DNA of 41,596 nucleotides, taken from NCBI GenBank assembly GCA_025453555.1, contig JALOQC010000198.1, forward strand, positions 1 through 41,596, written 5' to 3'. The DNA is from Myxococcota bacterium. Lineage in GTDB: Bacteria; Myxococcota_A; Polyangia; Polyangiales; Houyiibacteriaceae. This document shows, in pieces, positions 1 through 7,655 of the stretch (positions are counted from its first letter, which is position 1; each line of letters begins with the position of its first letter). Position numbers and translations under genes: made by a program. The notes under the pieces were generated by a model, which did no database searches, had not been told where the DNA came from, and saw nothing but the letters and a program-made list of their open reading frames with translations.

Positions 1-365
1 GCGCGGTTGATCTCGTCCGCGAGCACGAGGTTCGCGAAGATCGGGCCGCGCTTGGCGGTGAACTCGCCGCGCTGCTGGTTGTAGATGACGGTGCCGACGA
101 TGTCGGCGGGCAGGAGATCCGGCGTGAACTGGATGCGCGAGAAGCTCGCCGCGATGGTCTCGCAGAGCGTCTTCACGGTGAGGGTCTTCGCGAGGCCGGG
201 CACGCCCTCGAGCAGCACGTGGCCGCCCGTGAGCAGGCCGATGAGGATGCGCTCGACCATGGTGTCCTGACCGACGACGACCTTCCGCACCTCGGTGAGG
301 ATGGCGTCGACGAAGGCGCTCTCGCGCTGGACGAGGTCGTTGATGGCTCGGACGTCGATGCTCAT
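1..365 (-). CDS. MoxR-family AAA+ ATPase, N-terminal part (cut by window edge)
   Basis: The reverse strand from the ATG at 365 reads into the window edge and gives about 121 residues of a MoxR-type AAA+ ATPase. Visible are the Walker A motif GVPGLAKT near residue 55, the conserved stretch FTPDLLPADIVGT, and the start of the Walker B region LVLADEINR at the edge. MoxR ATPases act as cytoplasmic chaperone-like ATPases, usually beside DUF58 and von Willebrand A proteins, and help assemble or activate membrane or metal-containing complexes. The partner genes would lie to the left, outside this window, so the specific role cannot be told. The start codon is the first ATG that gives the usual short N-terminal helix. 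Family assignment is firm. Confidence 0.93.
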   Translation of the reverse strand, partial: MSIDVRAINDLVQRESAFVDAILTEVRKVVVGQDTMVERILIGLLTGGHVLLEGVPGLAKTLTVKTLCETIAASFSRIQFTPDLLPADIVGTVIYNQQRGEFTAKRGPIFANLVLADEINR

Positions 366-735
366 GGCGCTCCGTCTGTCTCTCGATGTCTCTGAGCGAG
401 CGGCCTCCAACGTGCGAGGCCTACTTCGCGAAGTACTTCCACGACTGCGAGCCGACCTCGGCGAGGCGGTCGACCTTGGGTTCCGGATTCTCTCGTGATC
501 GTCGGGGGATGGACCCTTTCGAGTGCGGCGGGGCTAGCACGCCGGAGCCGCGTCGAGCAACGGGGTCCGCGGTCGTCGGTCCGGCGTCGGTGCCGGGGTG
601 GTCGCCGCAACACCCGAGCTCGCGTTCTTCTTTCGTGCGTCCTCTTGGCCTGGAGCAGGCACCGGAGGCGGGTTCCTTTCCTTCGACCCCGCGACCCGCT
701 TGACCCCACGACCCCGCTCGGCCTACCTCGCGCCC
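366..735. other. Divergent intergenic region between moxR-type gene and hemL
   Basis: Open frames exist here on both strands because of the high G+C content, but none has a convincing start, ribosome site or recognisable product. The minus-strand frame ending at 421 has a protein-like C-terminus but no ATG start. The stretch should carry promoters for both divergent genes; one candidate for hemL is listed separately. Confidence 0.5.
700..728 (+). promoter_or_regulatory. Possible hemL promoter giving a leaderless mRNA
   Basis: A TTGACC box at 700-705 is followed by a 17-base spacer and a weak -10-like CTACCT at 723-728. Transcription would start about 7 bases later, almost exactly at the hemL ATG (736). 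No Shine-Dalgarno sequence precedes that ATG, which fits a leaderless transcript. The -10 box is poor, so this is only suggestive. Confidence 0.3.
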
Positions 736-2025
736 ATGGCCGACGCGATCTCCGAGAAGCTCTACTCCGAAGCCTGCGCGCTCCTTCCCGGCGGCGTGAA
801 CTCGCCCGTGCGCGCGTTCAAGTCCGTCGGCGGCACGCCGGTCTTCGTGAAGTCCGCCAAAGGCGCGTATCTCGTGGGCGCGGACGGCACCGAGTACGTC
901 GACTACGTCGGCTCCTGGGGCCCCATGATCCTCGGGCACGCGCACCCCGAGGTGGTCGCGGCGATCGCCGAGGCCGCCGCGAACGGCACGAGCTACGGCG
1001 CGCCGACCGAAGGCGAGATCCGGATGGCGGAGGCCATCCGCGACGCCTACCCGCACATGGAGATGTCGCGGATGGTCAGCTCCGGCACCGAGGCGACCAT
1101 GGGCGCGCTCCGCCTCGCGCGGGGCTACACGGGACGAAACGTCGTCGTGAAGTGCATCGGCGGCTACCACGGCGGGGCGGACTACCTGCTCGTGAAGGCG
1201 GGCAGCGGCCTCGCGACCTTCGGCGAGCCCGACAGCGCGGGCGTGCCGCCGACCATCGCGGCCACGACCGCCTCGATCCACATGAACGATCTCGAGGCGG
1301 CCACCGCGCTCTTCGAGGCCCGGGGCGCGGAGATCGCGGCGGTGATCGTGGAACCGGTGGCGGGGAACATGGGCCTGGTCGGGCCCGAGCCGGGCTGGCT
1401 GGAGGGTCTGAAGGCGCTCTGCGAGAAGCACGGCGCGCTGCTCATCTTCGACGAGGTGATGTGCGGGTTCCGCGTCGCGTACGGTGGAGCGACCGAGCGC
1501 TACGGCGTGGTCCCGCACCTCACGTGCCTCGGGAAGATCGTGGGCGGTGGGGTGCCGGCGGGCGCGTACGGCGGGCCGCGCGAGATCATGAGCCGCGTGG
1601 CCCCGAGCGGGCCCGTCTACCAGGCGGGCACCCTGAGCGGAAACCCGCTCGCGGTGGCGGCGGGCCGCAAGACCCTCGCGCTGCTCCGCGCGCCCGGCAC
1701 CTACGAGAAGCTGGAGGCGATCTCCGCCGAGCTCGAGGCGATGCTGGTCGCGGCGGCGAAGGAAGCGGGCGTGATCTGCACGGTCCAGCGCGTGGGCGCG
1801 ATGATCACGCCCTTCTTCCACGACGGCCCGGTGAAGAGCTGGCGGGAGGCCGATCGCTGCGATCGCGCGGCCTTCGGTCGCTGGCACGCCGCCCTGATCG
1901 CCCACGGGGTGCACTGGCCCCCGAGTCAGTTCGAGGCGGCGTTCCCCTCGTTGGCCCATGATTCCGAGGCCTTGGCGAAGACGCGCGCGGCCCTCGGCCC
2001 GGCGTTCGCGGCCGCGCGGGGCTGA
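736..2025 (+). CDS. hemL: Glutamate-1-semialdehyde 2,1-aminomutase
   Basis: The 429-residue product is a fold-type I PLP enzyme that converts glutamate-1-semialdehyde to 5-aminolevulinate, the last step of the C5 route to tetrapyrroles in the cytosol. The N-terminus has the family hallmark LLPGGVNSPVRAF. Other marks are the SSGTEATMGALRLARG region, the IFDEVMCGFR motif that contacts the cofactor, and Lys267 in GKIVGGGVPAGAYGG as the Schiff-base lysine. Length matches the family. The ATG at 736 is chosen because the conserved N-terminus starts there; the frame is open further upstream but does not look like HemL. No Shine-Dalgarno is visible. The gene stands alone and is followed immediately by a dispersed repeat. 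Confidence 0.97.
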   Translation: MADAISEKLYSEACALLPGGVNSPVRAFKSVGGTPVFVKSAKGAYLVGADGTEYVDYVGSWGPMILGHAHPEVVAAIAEAAANGTSYGAPTEGEIRMAEAIRDAYPHMEMSRMVSSGTEATMGALRLARGYTGRNVVVKCIGGYHGGADYLLVKAGSGLATFGEPDSAGVPPTIAATTASIHMNDLEAATALFEARGAEIAAVIVEPVAGNMGLVGPEPGWLEGLKALCEKHGALLIFDEVMCGFRVAYGGATERYGVVPHLTCLGKIVGGGVPAGAYGGPREIMSRVAPSGPVYQAGTLSGNPLAVAAGRKTLALLRAPGTYEKLEAISAELEAMLVAAAKEAGVICTVQRVGAMITPFFHDGPVKSWREADRCDRAAFGRWHAALIAHGVHWPPSQFEAAFPSLAHDSEALAKTRAALGPAFAAARG

Positions 2026-2164
2026 AGAGCTCAGCCGATTTCGCAAGCCGCCCTACCGGACGGCGCGCAGCTCGCGAAGCGAGCGTAGGCTCTCGGGAGG
2101 GGGCCCCTCGGGGCTTCATGCCCCGTGGGGGAGGGACTGGCGACAGACCCTCGGAGGAGCTGAT
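2026..2164. repeat. Dispersed intergenic repeat, copy 1
   Basis: This block of about 139 bases begins right after the hemL stop and is clearly related to 5392-5536. Shared segments include GGGGCTTCATGCCCCGTGGG and GGCGACAGACCCTCGGA. Internal hairpins are GCTCGC-GAA-GCGAGC near 2070-2085 and GGGGC-TTCAT-GCCCC near 2110-2124. No open frame is conserved between copies, so it is read as a noncoding structured repeat of the REP/MITE kind. Its place at a gene 3' end suggests a possible role in transcript ends. Confidence 0.75.
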
Positions 2165-2184
2165 GCAATCCGAGCCTGCCAACG

Positions 2185-2213
2185 TTGACCGACCCCGAGA
2201 CGGGTGCTAAACG
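2185..2213 (+). promoter_or_regulatory. Probable sigma-70-type promoter of rpsT
   Basis: TTGACC at 2185-2190, a 17-base spacer and TAAACG at 2208-2213 make a reasonable housekeeping promoter. It lies 36 bases before the rpsT ATG and just after the dispersed repeat. Position, spacing and the constitutive nature of rpsT support it. Confidence 0.5.
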
Positions 2214-2249
2214 GCGCCTCCCGCACACGGAAGAAGCGAAAGCGATCCC

Positions 2250-2513
2250 ATGGCCAATCACGAGTCTTCGAAGAAGCGCATCCGCCAGACCCTCAAGCGC
2301 ACCGAGCGCAACCGCCACGTCCGTTCGACGGTTCGTGGGTCGGTGAAGAAGGTCCGCGAGGCGATCACCACGGGCGACAAGACCAACGCGCAGGCCGCTC
2401 TCGCGACCGCCGTCCGCCGCATCGACATGGCCGTGTCGAAGGGCGTCTACCACCGCAAGACCGGCAGCCGCTACATCAGCCGTCTGTCCGCGCAGGTGGC
2501 GGCGCTCGCCTGA
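2250..2513 (+). CDS. rpsT: 30S ribosomal protein S20
   Basis: The 87-residue, very basic protein starts MANHESSKKRIRQTLKR, typical of S20, and ends in the family's helix with KTGSRYISRLSAQV. S20 binds 16S rRNA and supports 30S assembly. Length equals the usual 85-90 residues. The A-rich, purine-rich stretch GAAGAAGCGAAAGCG before the ATG may serve as ribosome site. The gene is monocistronic: a promoter lies upstream and a factor-independent terminator 28 bases after the stop. Identification is secure. Confidence 0.97.
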   Translation: MANHESSKKRIRQTLKRTERNRHVRSTVRGSVKKVREAITTGDKTNAQAALATAVRRIDMAVSKGVYHRKTGSRYISRLSAQVAALA

Positions 2514-2541
2514 ACAGAGCCTCTTCCGTGTGTGTGAAAAC

Positions 2542-2567
2542 GCCCGCCATGTTGCGGGCTTTTTCTT
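2542..2567 (+). terminator. Rho-independent terminator of rpsT
   Basis: A perfect 6-bp stem GCCCGC (2542-2547) and GCGGGC (2554-2559) encloses the loop CATGTT and is followed by a T-rich tract, TTTTTCTTT. It sits 28 bases after the rpsT stop. This is the only textbook U-tract terminator I found in the window. Confidence 0.85.
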
Positions 2568-2583
2568 TCCGTCCCGCCGTGGC

Positions 2584-2950
2584 GACAGGCACCACGTCCG
2601 AGCGCGAAGCGCGAGCTGTCCGGGGAGGGTCACCGCCGGGGGCGGTGTTCGTAGGAGGGGCTTCGCCCAATCCTCGCGAACGTCACTGCGCTTCGCTTCG
2701 CTTCGTTCGGTTCGCAGTGGCCCACGAGGTGCCGCAGCGCCGCACCAGGAGCGAAGCCGAGCGAAGCGATGGCGCAGCGGACGTGCGGCGCGAGGACCCT
2801 CGGAGGGGAACCCAGTGGGCGGTAGGCCCGCAGGCCGAAGGCCGAGGACCGCAGCCCACATGACACCGACCGCCGGAAACTTGGCCCCACGGTTCCCGCG
2901 TGCTAGCCGCATGAGCCGACGCGGCCGGGGCGAAATCGGGCGCGTCGTGT
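2584..2950. other. Repeat-rich noncoding intergenic region
   Basis: This stretch holds inverted and simple repeats rather than a credible gene. CACTGCG at 2684-2690 pairs with CGCAGTG at 2713-2719, and GCGAAGC-type words recur between 2740 and 2770. The 12-base word GACCCTCGGAGG at 2795-2806 is identical to part of the 3' end of the dispersed repeat at 2026-2164, so the region may hold a decayed relative. Overlapping open frames differ in all phases and lack ribosome sites. Confidence 0.5.
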
Positions 2951-3077
2951 GAATCACGAGCGAAACCCGCGTGCTCACGAGAGCGGCGGGAAGCAGCTCC
3001 GGTCGGCCGAGCGTCGACCTCCGAGGCCGCGAAGGGGGCGAATCCTTCGCGGGCTCATCTCACAAGCGGAGGCAGCA

Positions 3078-5381
3078 ATGGAGCGAGCCAGGTCTCAGCG
3101 ACTCGCGTGGTGGATTTCGTGCGTCGCGATCCTCGGAGGCGTCGCGTGCGGCGACGACGACGGCGGGAGCGCGAGCGGCGGCGAAGGCTCGGGCAGCGGC
3201 GGCGGCACCACCGCGGGCGCGGGGCTCGAGAACCACGAGCTGCACTACGATCTGCACGCCCACGCGCACCTCGCGGAGGTCGAGCACCACGGCCTCTTCA
3301 TCGACTTCGGCACGCCCGCGCAGGCGAAGTACACCGTCGGCGATTGGAACAGCGGTTGGGGCTCGCGCGGCAGCGAAGGCGATCTGACCTTCGCGAACGT
3401 CGGCCGTCGCGCGCGCCTCTACGTGCACCTCGACGAGCCCACCGCGCTCCAGGTGCGTCTGCATCTGCGGCCCAAGGGCACCGGAGCGGTGACGCCCTAC
3501 GTGAACAACACGCAGCATCAATCGATCTTCTTCGAGGGCGAGGGCTGGCAGGACGTGACCTTCTCGATCCCCGCGACCGACACCCGGCGCGGCGAGAACT
3601 ACGTGCTGCTCACCTTCGGTGGCGTCGAGACGATCGGCGGCGAAGAGGTCAGCGTGCAGCTCGCGACCGCGCGCTTCGTGCCGGGCGACACGATCCCGGA
3701 CGCGGAGCCGCCGAGCTGGGGCACGTACACCGCGAACGTGAGCCTGGGCGGCGCCACCAAGCCGGCCGTCGTCTACGCCGCGCCGCACGCCTTCACCTGG
3801 TACGCGGAGATCCCGGAGAACGGAAAGCTCGCGTTCGGCGTGGGCCAAGAAGGCCAAGCGGGCGGCACCGGCCGCGTCTTCGTGACCGCCGAAGGTGGCG
3901 AGCGCGCGAAGGTCTGGGAAGGCGCGCTCACGAACGCGTGGAGCGGACAGACCGTGGATCTCTCGGCGTACGCGGGGAAGATCGTGCAGATCCGCTTCGA
4001 GGCCGAGGGCGGTCAGGGTCGCGTCGCGTGGGCCGAGCCGCGCCTCATGCGTCCGCAGGCGCGGCTCGCGGAGGTCGGACAAGCGCGCAACGTCGTGGTC
4101 GTGCTCGTCGACACGCTGCGCGCGAGCAAGCTCAAGGTCTACAACCCGCAGTCGCGCGTGCGCACGCCCGCGCTCGACGCGCTCGCGGCGGAGTCCGTCG
4201 TCTTCGAGCGCGGCAACAGCACCGAGAACTGGACCAAGCCCGCGACCGCGGCCGTGCTCACGGGCTTGCACCCGATCGACAACGGCGCGCGTACCCAGAG
4301 CGCGGTGCTCAGCGATCGCGCGCTGATGGTGAGCGAGCACTTCAAGGCGAGCGGCTTCAAGACCGCGATGCTCTGCGCGAACGGCTACGTCTCCGATCGT
4401 TTCGGCTTCGACCAAGGCTGGGATCGCTACGTCAACTACATCCGCGAGAACCAGAGCAGCGACGCGTCGAACGTCTTCGAGCAAGCGAGCGCGTGGGTCA
4501 CGGAGAACAAGGGCGATCGTTTCTTCCTCTACGTCCACACGATCGATCCACACGTGCCCTACGATCCGGGCGACGAGTTCCTCTCGATGTACGACTCGCG
4601 CTCCGACTACGACGGCCCGGTGCGGCCGCGCATGACCGGCGAGCTGCTGGTGCAGGCGAAGGCGAACCCGCCGCAGATCACCTTCACGCCGAGCGATCTG
4701 CGCCGCCTGGAGGCGCTGCACGACGGCGAGATCAGCCAGCACGACCACCACTTCGCGCGCTTCATCCAGACGCTGAAGGATCAGGGGCTCTACGAGAACA
4801 CCGCGATCGTCTTCATCGCGGACCACGGCGAAGAGTTCCGCGAGCACGGCTCGTTCGGCCATGGCCACACCGTCTACGAAGAGCTGCTGCACGTGCCGCT
4901 CATCGTGCGTGCGCCCGGCGCGCCCGCGCGACGCGTGGACACGCGCGTGAGCACGATCGACGTGCCGGCGACGATCGTGGAGCTCGCGGGTCTGCAGCCC
5001 ATGCCGAACGTGACCAGCCGCAGCCTCGTACCGCTGATCGCGGGCGGCGCGCGTCCGGGACCCGAGGTCGCGATGGCGGAGTTCCTCGACGAGCGTCGCG
5101 TGATCTACGCGGGGCAGTACAAGTTCTTCGTCCGCGGCAACCTCACCGCGAGCATGTTCGACCTCGGCACCGATCCGGGCGAGCAGAACCAGCTCGAGGT
5201 CACCGCGCACCCGATCGCGGCGCGCTACCTGCGCACGCTCCAGGGGCAGTTCCTCGGCGCGAGCAACCGCAGCCAGTGGATGTCCGCTGAGCAGCGTGGC
5301 ACGGCGCGCCTCGAGTCGGGTGAGGCGCAGATGGACGCCGAGCTGCAGCAGCAGCTCCGAGAGCTCGGCTACCTCAACTGA
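3078..5381 (+). CDS. Sulfatase/alkaline-phosphatase-superfamily lipoprotein with Thr at the nucleophile position
   Basis: The 767-residue protein has an N-terminal signal with a C at about residue 24 (GGVAC, an atypical lipobox) and then a Gly/Ser/Asp linker. Residues about 50-340 are beta-rich with no clear family. From about 338 to 640 there is a sulfatase-superfamily domain: VVVLVDTLRA (metal ligand Asp345), a nucleophile region with Thr386 in NWTKPATAAVLTGLHP, and IADHGEEF (Asp582, His583) followed by GHGHTVYEELLHVPLIV. There is no Cys or Ser in the CxPSR position, so formylglycine cannot form. A Thr nucleophile is known in phosphoethanolamine transferases and related hydrolases. The product probably acts outside the inner membrane on a sulfate or phosphate ester; substrate unknown. 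The ATG at 3078 is preceded by GGAGG at 3068-3072. It is flanked by repeats and appears monocistronic. Confidence 0.88.
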   Translation: MERARSQRLAWWISCVAILGGVACGDDDGGSASGGEGSGSGGGTTAGAGLENHELHYDLHAHAHLAEVEHHGLFIDFGTPAQAKYTVGDWNSGWGSRGSEGDLTFANVGRRARLYVHLDEPTALQVRLHLRPKGTGAVTPYVNNTQHQSIFFEGEGWQDVTFSIPATDTRRGENYVLLTFGGVETIGGEEVSVQLATARFVPGDTIPDAEPPSWGTYTANVSLGGATKPAVVYAAPHAFTWYAEIPENGKLAFGVGQEGQAGGTGRVFVTAEGGERAKVWEGALTNAWSGQTVDLSAYAGKIVQIRFEAEGGQGRVAWAEPRLMRPQARLAEVGQARNVVVVLVDTLRASKLKVYNPQSRVRTPALDALAAESVVFERGNSTENWTKPATAAVLTGLHPIDNGARTQSAVLSDRALMVSEHFKASGFKTAMLCANGYVSDRFGFDQGWDRYVNYIRENQSSDASNVFEQASAWVTENKGDRFFLYVHTIDPHVPYDPGDEFLSMYDSRSDYDGPVRPRMTGELLVQAKANPPQITFTPSDLRRLEALHDGEISQHDHHFARFIQTLKDQGLYENTAIVFIADHGEEFREHGSFGHGHTVYEELLHVPLIVRAPGAPARRVDTRVSTIDVPATIVELAGLQPMPNVTSRSLVPLIAGGARPGPEVAMAEFLDERRVIYAGQYKFFVRGNLTASMFDLGTDPGEQNQLEVTAHPIAARYLRTLQGQFLGASNRSQWMSAEQRGTARLESGEAQMDAELQQQLRELGYLN

Positions 5382-5391
5382 TCCACTGACT

Positions 5392-5536
5392 AGAAGCTGA
5401 TGGCCGATCTCCGCAAGCCGCCCGACTGGACGGCGCGCAGCGAGCGATAGCGAGCGAAGGCTCGTGGGTGGGGGCTCCATCGGGGCTTCATGCCCCGTGG
5501 GGGAGGGTCTGGCGACAGACCCTCGGAGAAGCTGAT
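5392..5536. repeat. Dispersed intergenic repeat, copy 2
   Basis: This 145-base block begins 10 bases after the sulfatase-like gene and matches the repeat at 2026-2164, most strongly over its last 65 bases. Its two ends carry the same 10-base word AGAAGCTGAT (5392-5401 and 5527-5536), as a target duplication or repeat-unit boundary would. It contains the hairpin GGGGC-TTCAT-GCCCC. No conserved reading frame is seen. Confidence 0.75.
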
Positions 5537-5545
5537 CTGAGGTCG

Positions 5546-5597
5546 TCGAACGTCGAGCGAGAGGCGTCGGAGCGATCCGGCGCCTCTCGTCGTTCGA
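5546..5597. terminator. Long hairpin between the lipoprotein gene and arsM
   Basis: CGAGAGGCG (5558-5566) and CGCCTCTCG (5581-5589) form a perfect 9-bp stem with a 14-base loop. The stem is extended by TCGAACG (5546-5552) pairing with CGTTCGA (5591-5597). There is no T tract. It may end transcripts coming from the left or be part of the arsM leader, which starts 63 bases downstream. Confidence 0.45.
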
Positions 5598-5659
5598 GGC
5601 GTAGAATCTCTGCATCCTCCTCGACGCGGCGGCGTCCTGGGAGGTAGGAGGTCCAAACC

Positions 5660-6553
5660 ATGGACGAGCTTTCGAAGGACCGCGTGCGGTCGGTGGTGCG
5701 TGAGCAATACGGCGCGGTGGCGCGGGCGAGCGGGGGCAGTGTCCCGAGCTGTTGCGGGCCGGGGCCCGAGATCAGCGCGGCGCTCGGCTACTCCGAGGAA
5801 GAGATGGCCGCGGTGCCCGACGGCGCGAATCTCGGCCTCGGCTGCGGCAACCCGCAGGCGATCGCGGCGATGCGTGAAGGTGAGACGGTGCTCGACCTCG
5901 GCGCCGGCGCGGGCTTCGACGCGTTCCTCGCCGCGCGCCGCGTGGGCGCGACCGGACGCGTGATCGGCGTCGACATGACGCCCGACATGATCGCCAAGGC
6001 ACGCGCGAACGCGGCGCGGATCGGCGCGACCAACGTCGAGTTTCGGCTCGGGGAGATCGAGCACCTGCCGGTCGCGGACGGAACGGTCGACGTGATCCTC
6101 TCGAACTGCGTCATCAACCTCAGCCCCGACAAAGAGGCCGTGTTTCGCGAGGCCTTCCGCGTGCTGCGGCCGGGCGGGCGGCTCGCGATCGCCGACGTGG
6201 TCGCGACGGCCGATCTCCCGAAGGAGCTCGCGGACGACGTCGCCGCGCTCACCGGCTGCGTCGCGGGCGCGGCTCGAGTCGAAGCGATCGAGGGTTGGCT
6301 GCGTGCGATCGGCTTCGTCGACGTGCGCGTGACCACGAAGGAAGAGAGCCGCGCGGTGGTCGCCGAGTGGTTCCCGGGTCGCGGCCTCGAGCGCTTCGTG
6401 GTCTCCGCGAACATCGAGGGCTTCAGGCCCGGCGGAGCGCGCGCGACGACCTCGACGAGCGCGACGCAGACGAGCGCGACGTCGTCGGAGACGAGCGCGG
6501 CCAAGAGCACGTCGTGCTGCGCGCCTTCGTGCTGTCCGGAGACCAAGGCGTGA
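5660..6553 (+). CDS. arsM: Arsenite S-adenosylmethionine methyltransferase
   Basis: The 297-residue cytosolic enzyme methylates As(III) using SAM. The SAM-binding motif LDLGAGAG is at residues 78-85. ArsM-type cysteines are present at 31, 32, 62, 150 (SNCVINL) and 200 (TGCVAG), the set used for As(III) binding and transfer. The tail after about residue 255 is Thr/Ser-rich and ends in a Cys cluster CCAPSCC, a metalloid-binding tail found in some family members. AGGAGG at 5646-5651, 8 bases before the ATG, fixes the start. The stop overlaps the GTG of the downstream sigma factor gene by 4 bases, so the two are translationally coupled. No ArsR-type repressor is visible, so control may rest on the sigma factor. 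Confidence 0.94.
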   Translation: MDELSKDRVRSVVREQYGAVARASGGSVPSCCGPGPEISAALGYSEEEMAAVPDGANLGLGCGNPQAIAAMREGETVLDLGAGAGFDAFLAARRVGATGRVIGVDMTPDMIAKARANAARIGATNVEFRLGEIEHLPVADGTVDVILSNCVINLSPDKEAVFREAFRVLRPGGRLAIADVVATADLPKELADDVAALTGCVAGAARVEAIEGWLRAIGFVDVRVTTKEESRAVVAEWFPGRGLERFVVSANIEGFRPGGARATTSTSATQTSATSSETSAAKSTSCCAPSCCPETKA

Positions 6554-7173
6554 TCGAAGGGGCGAACCGCGGCGCGTGGCGCGAGCTGGAGCGTGAGCTT
6601 CGGCCGTTCGTCGCGCGTCGCGTGTCGCCCGCGGACGTCGACGACGTGGTGCAGGAGATCTTCGTGCGCCTGCATCGCGGCGGCGACGCGCTGCGGGACG
6701 AAGAGCGCTTCGGACCGTGGGTGATGCGGGTCGCGCGCAACGCGATCCACGATCACCACCGCATGCACGGACGCCGCGTGGCGCGCGAGACGGCACACGC
6801 GTCCGAGCTCGACGAGCCGACGCTTTCCATCGAAGGCAGCCCCGAGCTCGACGGCAGCCCCGAGCAGGAGCTCGCGGCCTACGCGGCGCTCTTCGTCGCG
6901 ATGTTGCCCTCGCCGTACCGCGAGGCGCTCACGCTCACCGAGCTGCAGGGGCTCTCGCACCAAGAAGCCGCGGACGTGCTCGGCGTGTCGCTGCCCGCGC
7001 TCAAGTCTCGTGTTCTTCGAGGACGCGCGAAGCTGCGCGAGGCCCTCGAAGCGTGCTGCCACGTGGCGCTCGACGCGCGTCGTCGGGTGATCGGCTTCGA
7101 GCCGCGCCCGGACGGGAAGCTCCCCGACACCTGCTGTGCCGACGACGGCTGCGGCCCGCGTTCGGGGGATTGA
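6550..7173 (+). CDS. SigZ-like ECF RNA polymerase sigma factor with Cys-rich C-terminus
   Basis: The 207-residue product (GTG start) has ECF sigma regions. Region 2 includes ADVDDVVQEIFVRLHRGG and FGPWVMRVARNAIHDHHR. Region 4 is a helix-turn-helix, LSHQEAADVLGVSLPALKSRV. The C-terminal 45 residues contain CC, then CCADDGC, resembling the conserved Cys tail of SigZ-type factors. The start at 6550 is chosen because GTGA overlaps the arsM stop and yields the usual SigZ-like N-terminus; GTGs at 6514 and 6529 are alternatives. No anti-sigma gene follows. I infer that the factor responds directly to arsenite or another thiol-reactive metal through its cysteines and controls arsenic genes, perhaps its own operon. 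The sigma assignment is firm; the sensing role is a guess. Confidence 0.9.
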   Translation: MIEGANRGAWRELERELRPFVARRVSPADVDDVVQEIFVRLHRGGDALRDEERFGPWVMRVARNAIHDHHRMHGRRVARETAHASELDEPTLSIEGSPELDGSPEQELAAYAALFVAMLPSPYREALTLTELQGLSHQEAADVLGVSLPALKSRVLRGRAKLREALEACCHVALDARRRVIGFEPRPDGKLPDTCCADDGCGPRSGD

Positions 7174-7332
7174 GCGGCGACGTCTCCGCCCTGCGCGCGG
7201 TCTTGGCGCGCGATGCTGCCTGTGACGTCTCGAGGCCCGAGCGGTGACGTCGAACGATCGAGCGACGGTCACGCATGGGTCGGTTGGTGTCGAGGTTGAC
7301 CCGCGCGTACTCTCGTCGCTCGGGAGGGCGCG

Positions 7333-7599
7333 ATGAACCGGACGCTTCGTTTCGCGGTGGGTGGGCTCTTGCTCGTGGCGTGCGGAGGCGGCACGTCGAG
7401 CGGAGGCAGCTCGGGGAGCGGCTCGAGCGGCTGCGAGCCGCCGGACTGCCACATGAACCCGGGGCCCTGCGAGATGATGCCGAACCAGCCCGGCTGTCCC
7501 GGCTACGTCCCGCCGGAGGGTGAAGGCGACGGCGCGGGCGAAGCGGACACGACGATGGAGGCCGAGGCGCCGCCGCAGGGAGTTCCGCTACCGGAGTGA
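7333..7599 (+). CDS. Small Cys-rich lipoprotein, function unknown
   Basis: The 88-residue product has a short signal peptide with lipobox LVAC (Cys about 17), then a Gly/Ser linker. A compact middle segment carries five cysteines (CEPPDC, PGPCEM, QPGCPG) and the tail is acidic. GGGAGG lies a few bases before the ATG. No known domain is recognised. It would be anchored in the outer or inner membrane facing the periplasm or surface. It lies 159 bases after the sigma gene and is convergent with the next gene. Small lipoproteins of this style are frequent in Myxococcota. Confidence 0.75.
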   Translation: MNRTLRFAVGGLLLVACGGGTSSGGSSGSGSSGCEPPDCHMNPGPCEMMPNQPGCPGYVPPEGEGDGAGEADTTMEAEAPPQGVPLPE

Positions 7600-7655
7600 G
7601 CTCGGCGTCGCGGCGCTGCCGCGTCCATCGCCGCATCCACTCGGATCTCAGATGC

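Noticed and set aside
421-2046. 541-residue minus-strand open frame over hemL
   Set aside because: Arg/His/Ala-rich antisense shadow of hemL caused by high G+C; no ribosome site or family match. Only its last 20 residues look natural, but there is no ATG start near them.
3060-5615. 851-residue minus-strand open frame over the sulfatase-like gene
   Set aside because: Antisense shadow with Arg/Glu/Ala-rich, low-complexity composition; the plus strand has clear motifs.
7269-7454. Minus-strand frames opposite the small lipoprotein at 7333-7599
   Set aside because: The plus strand has a ribosome site and a good lipoprotein signal; the antisense frames have neither.
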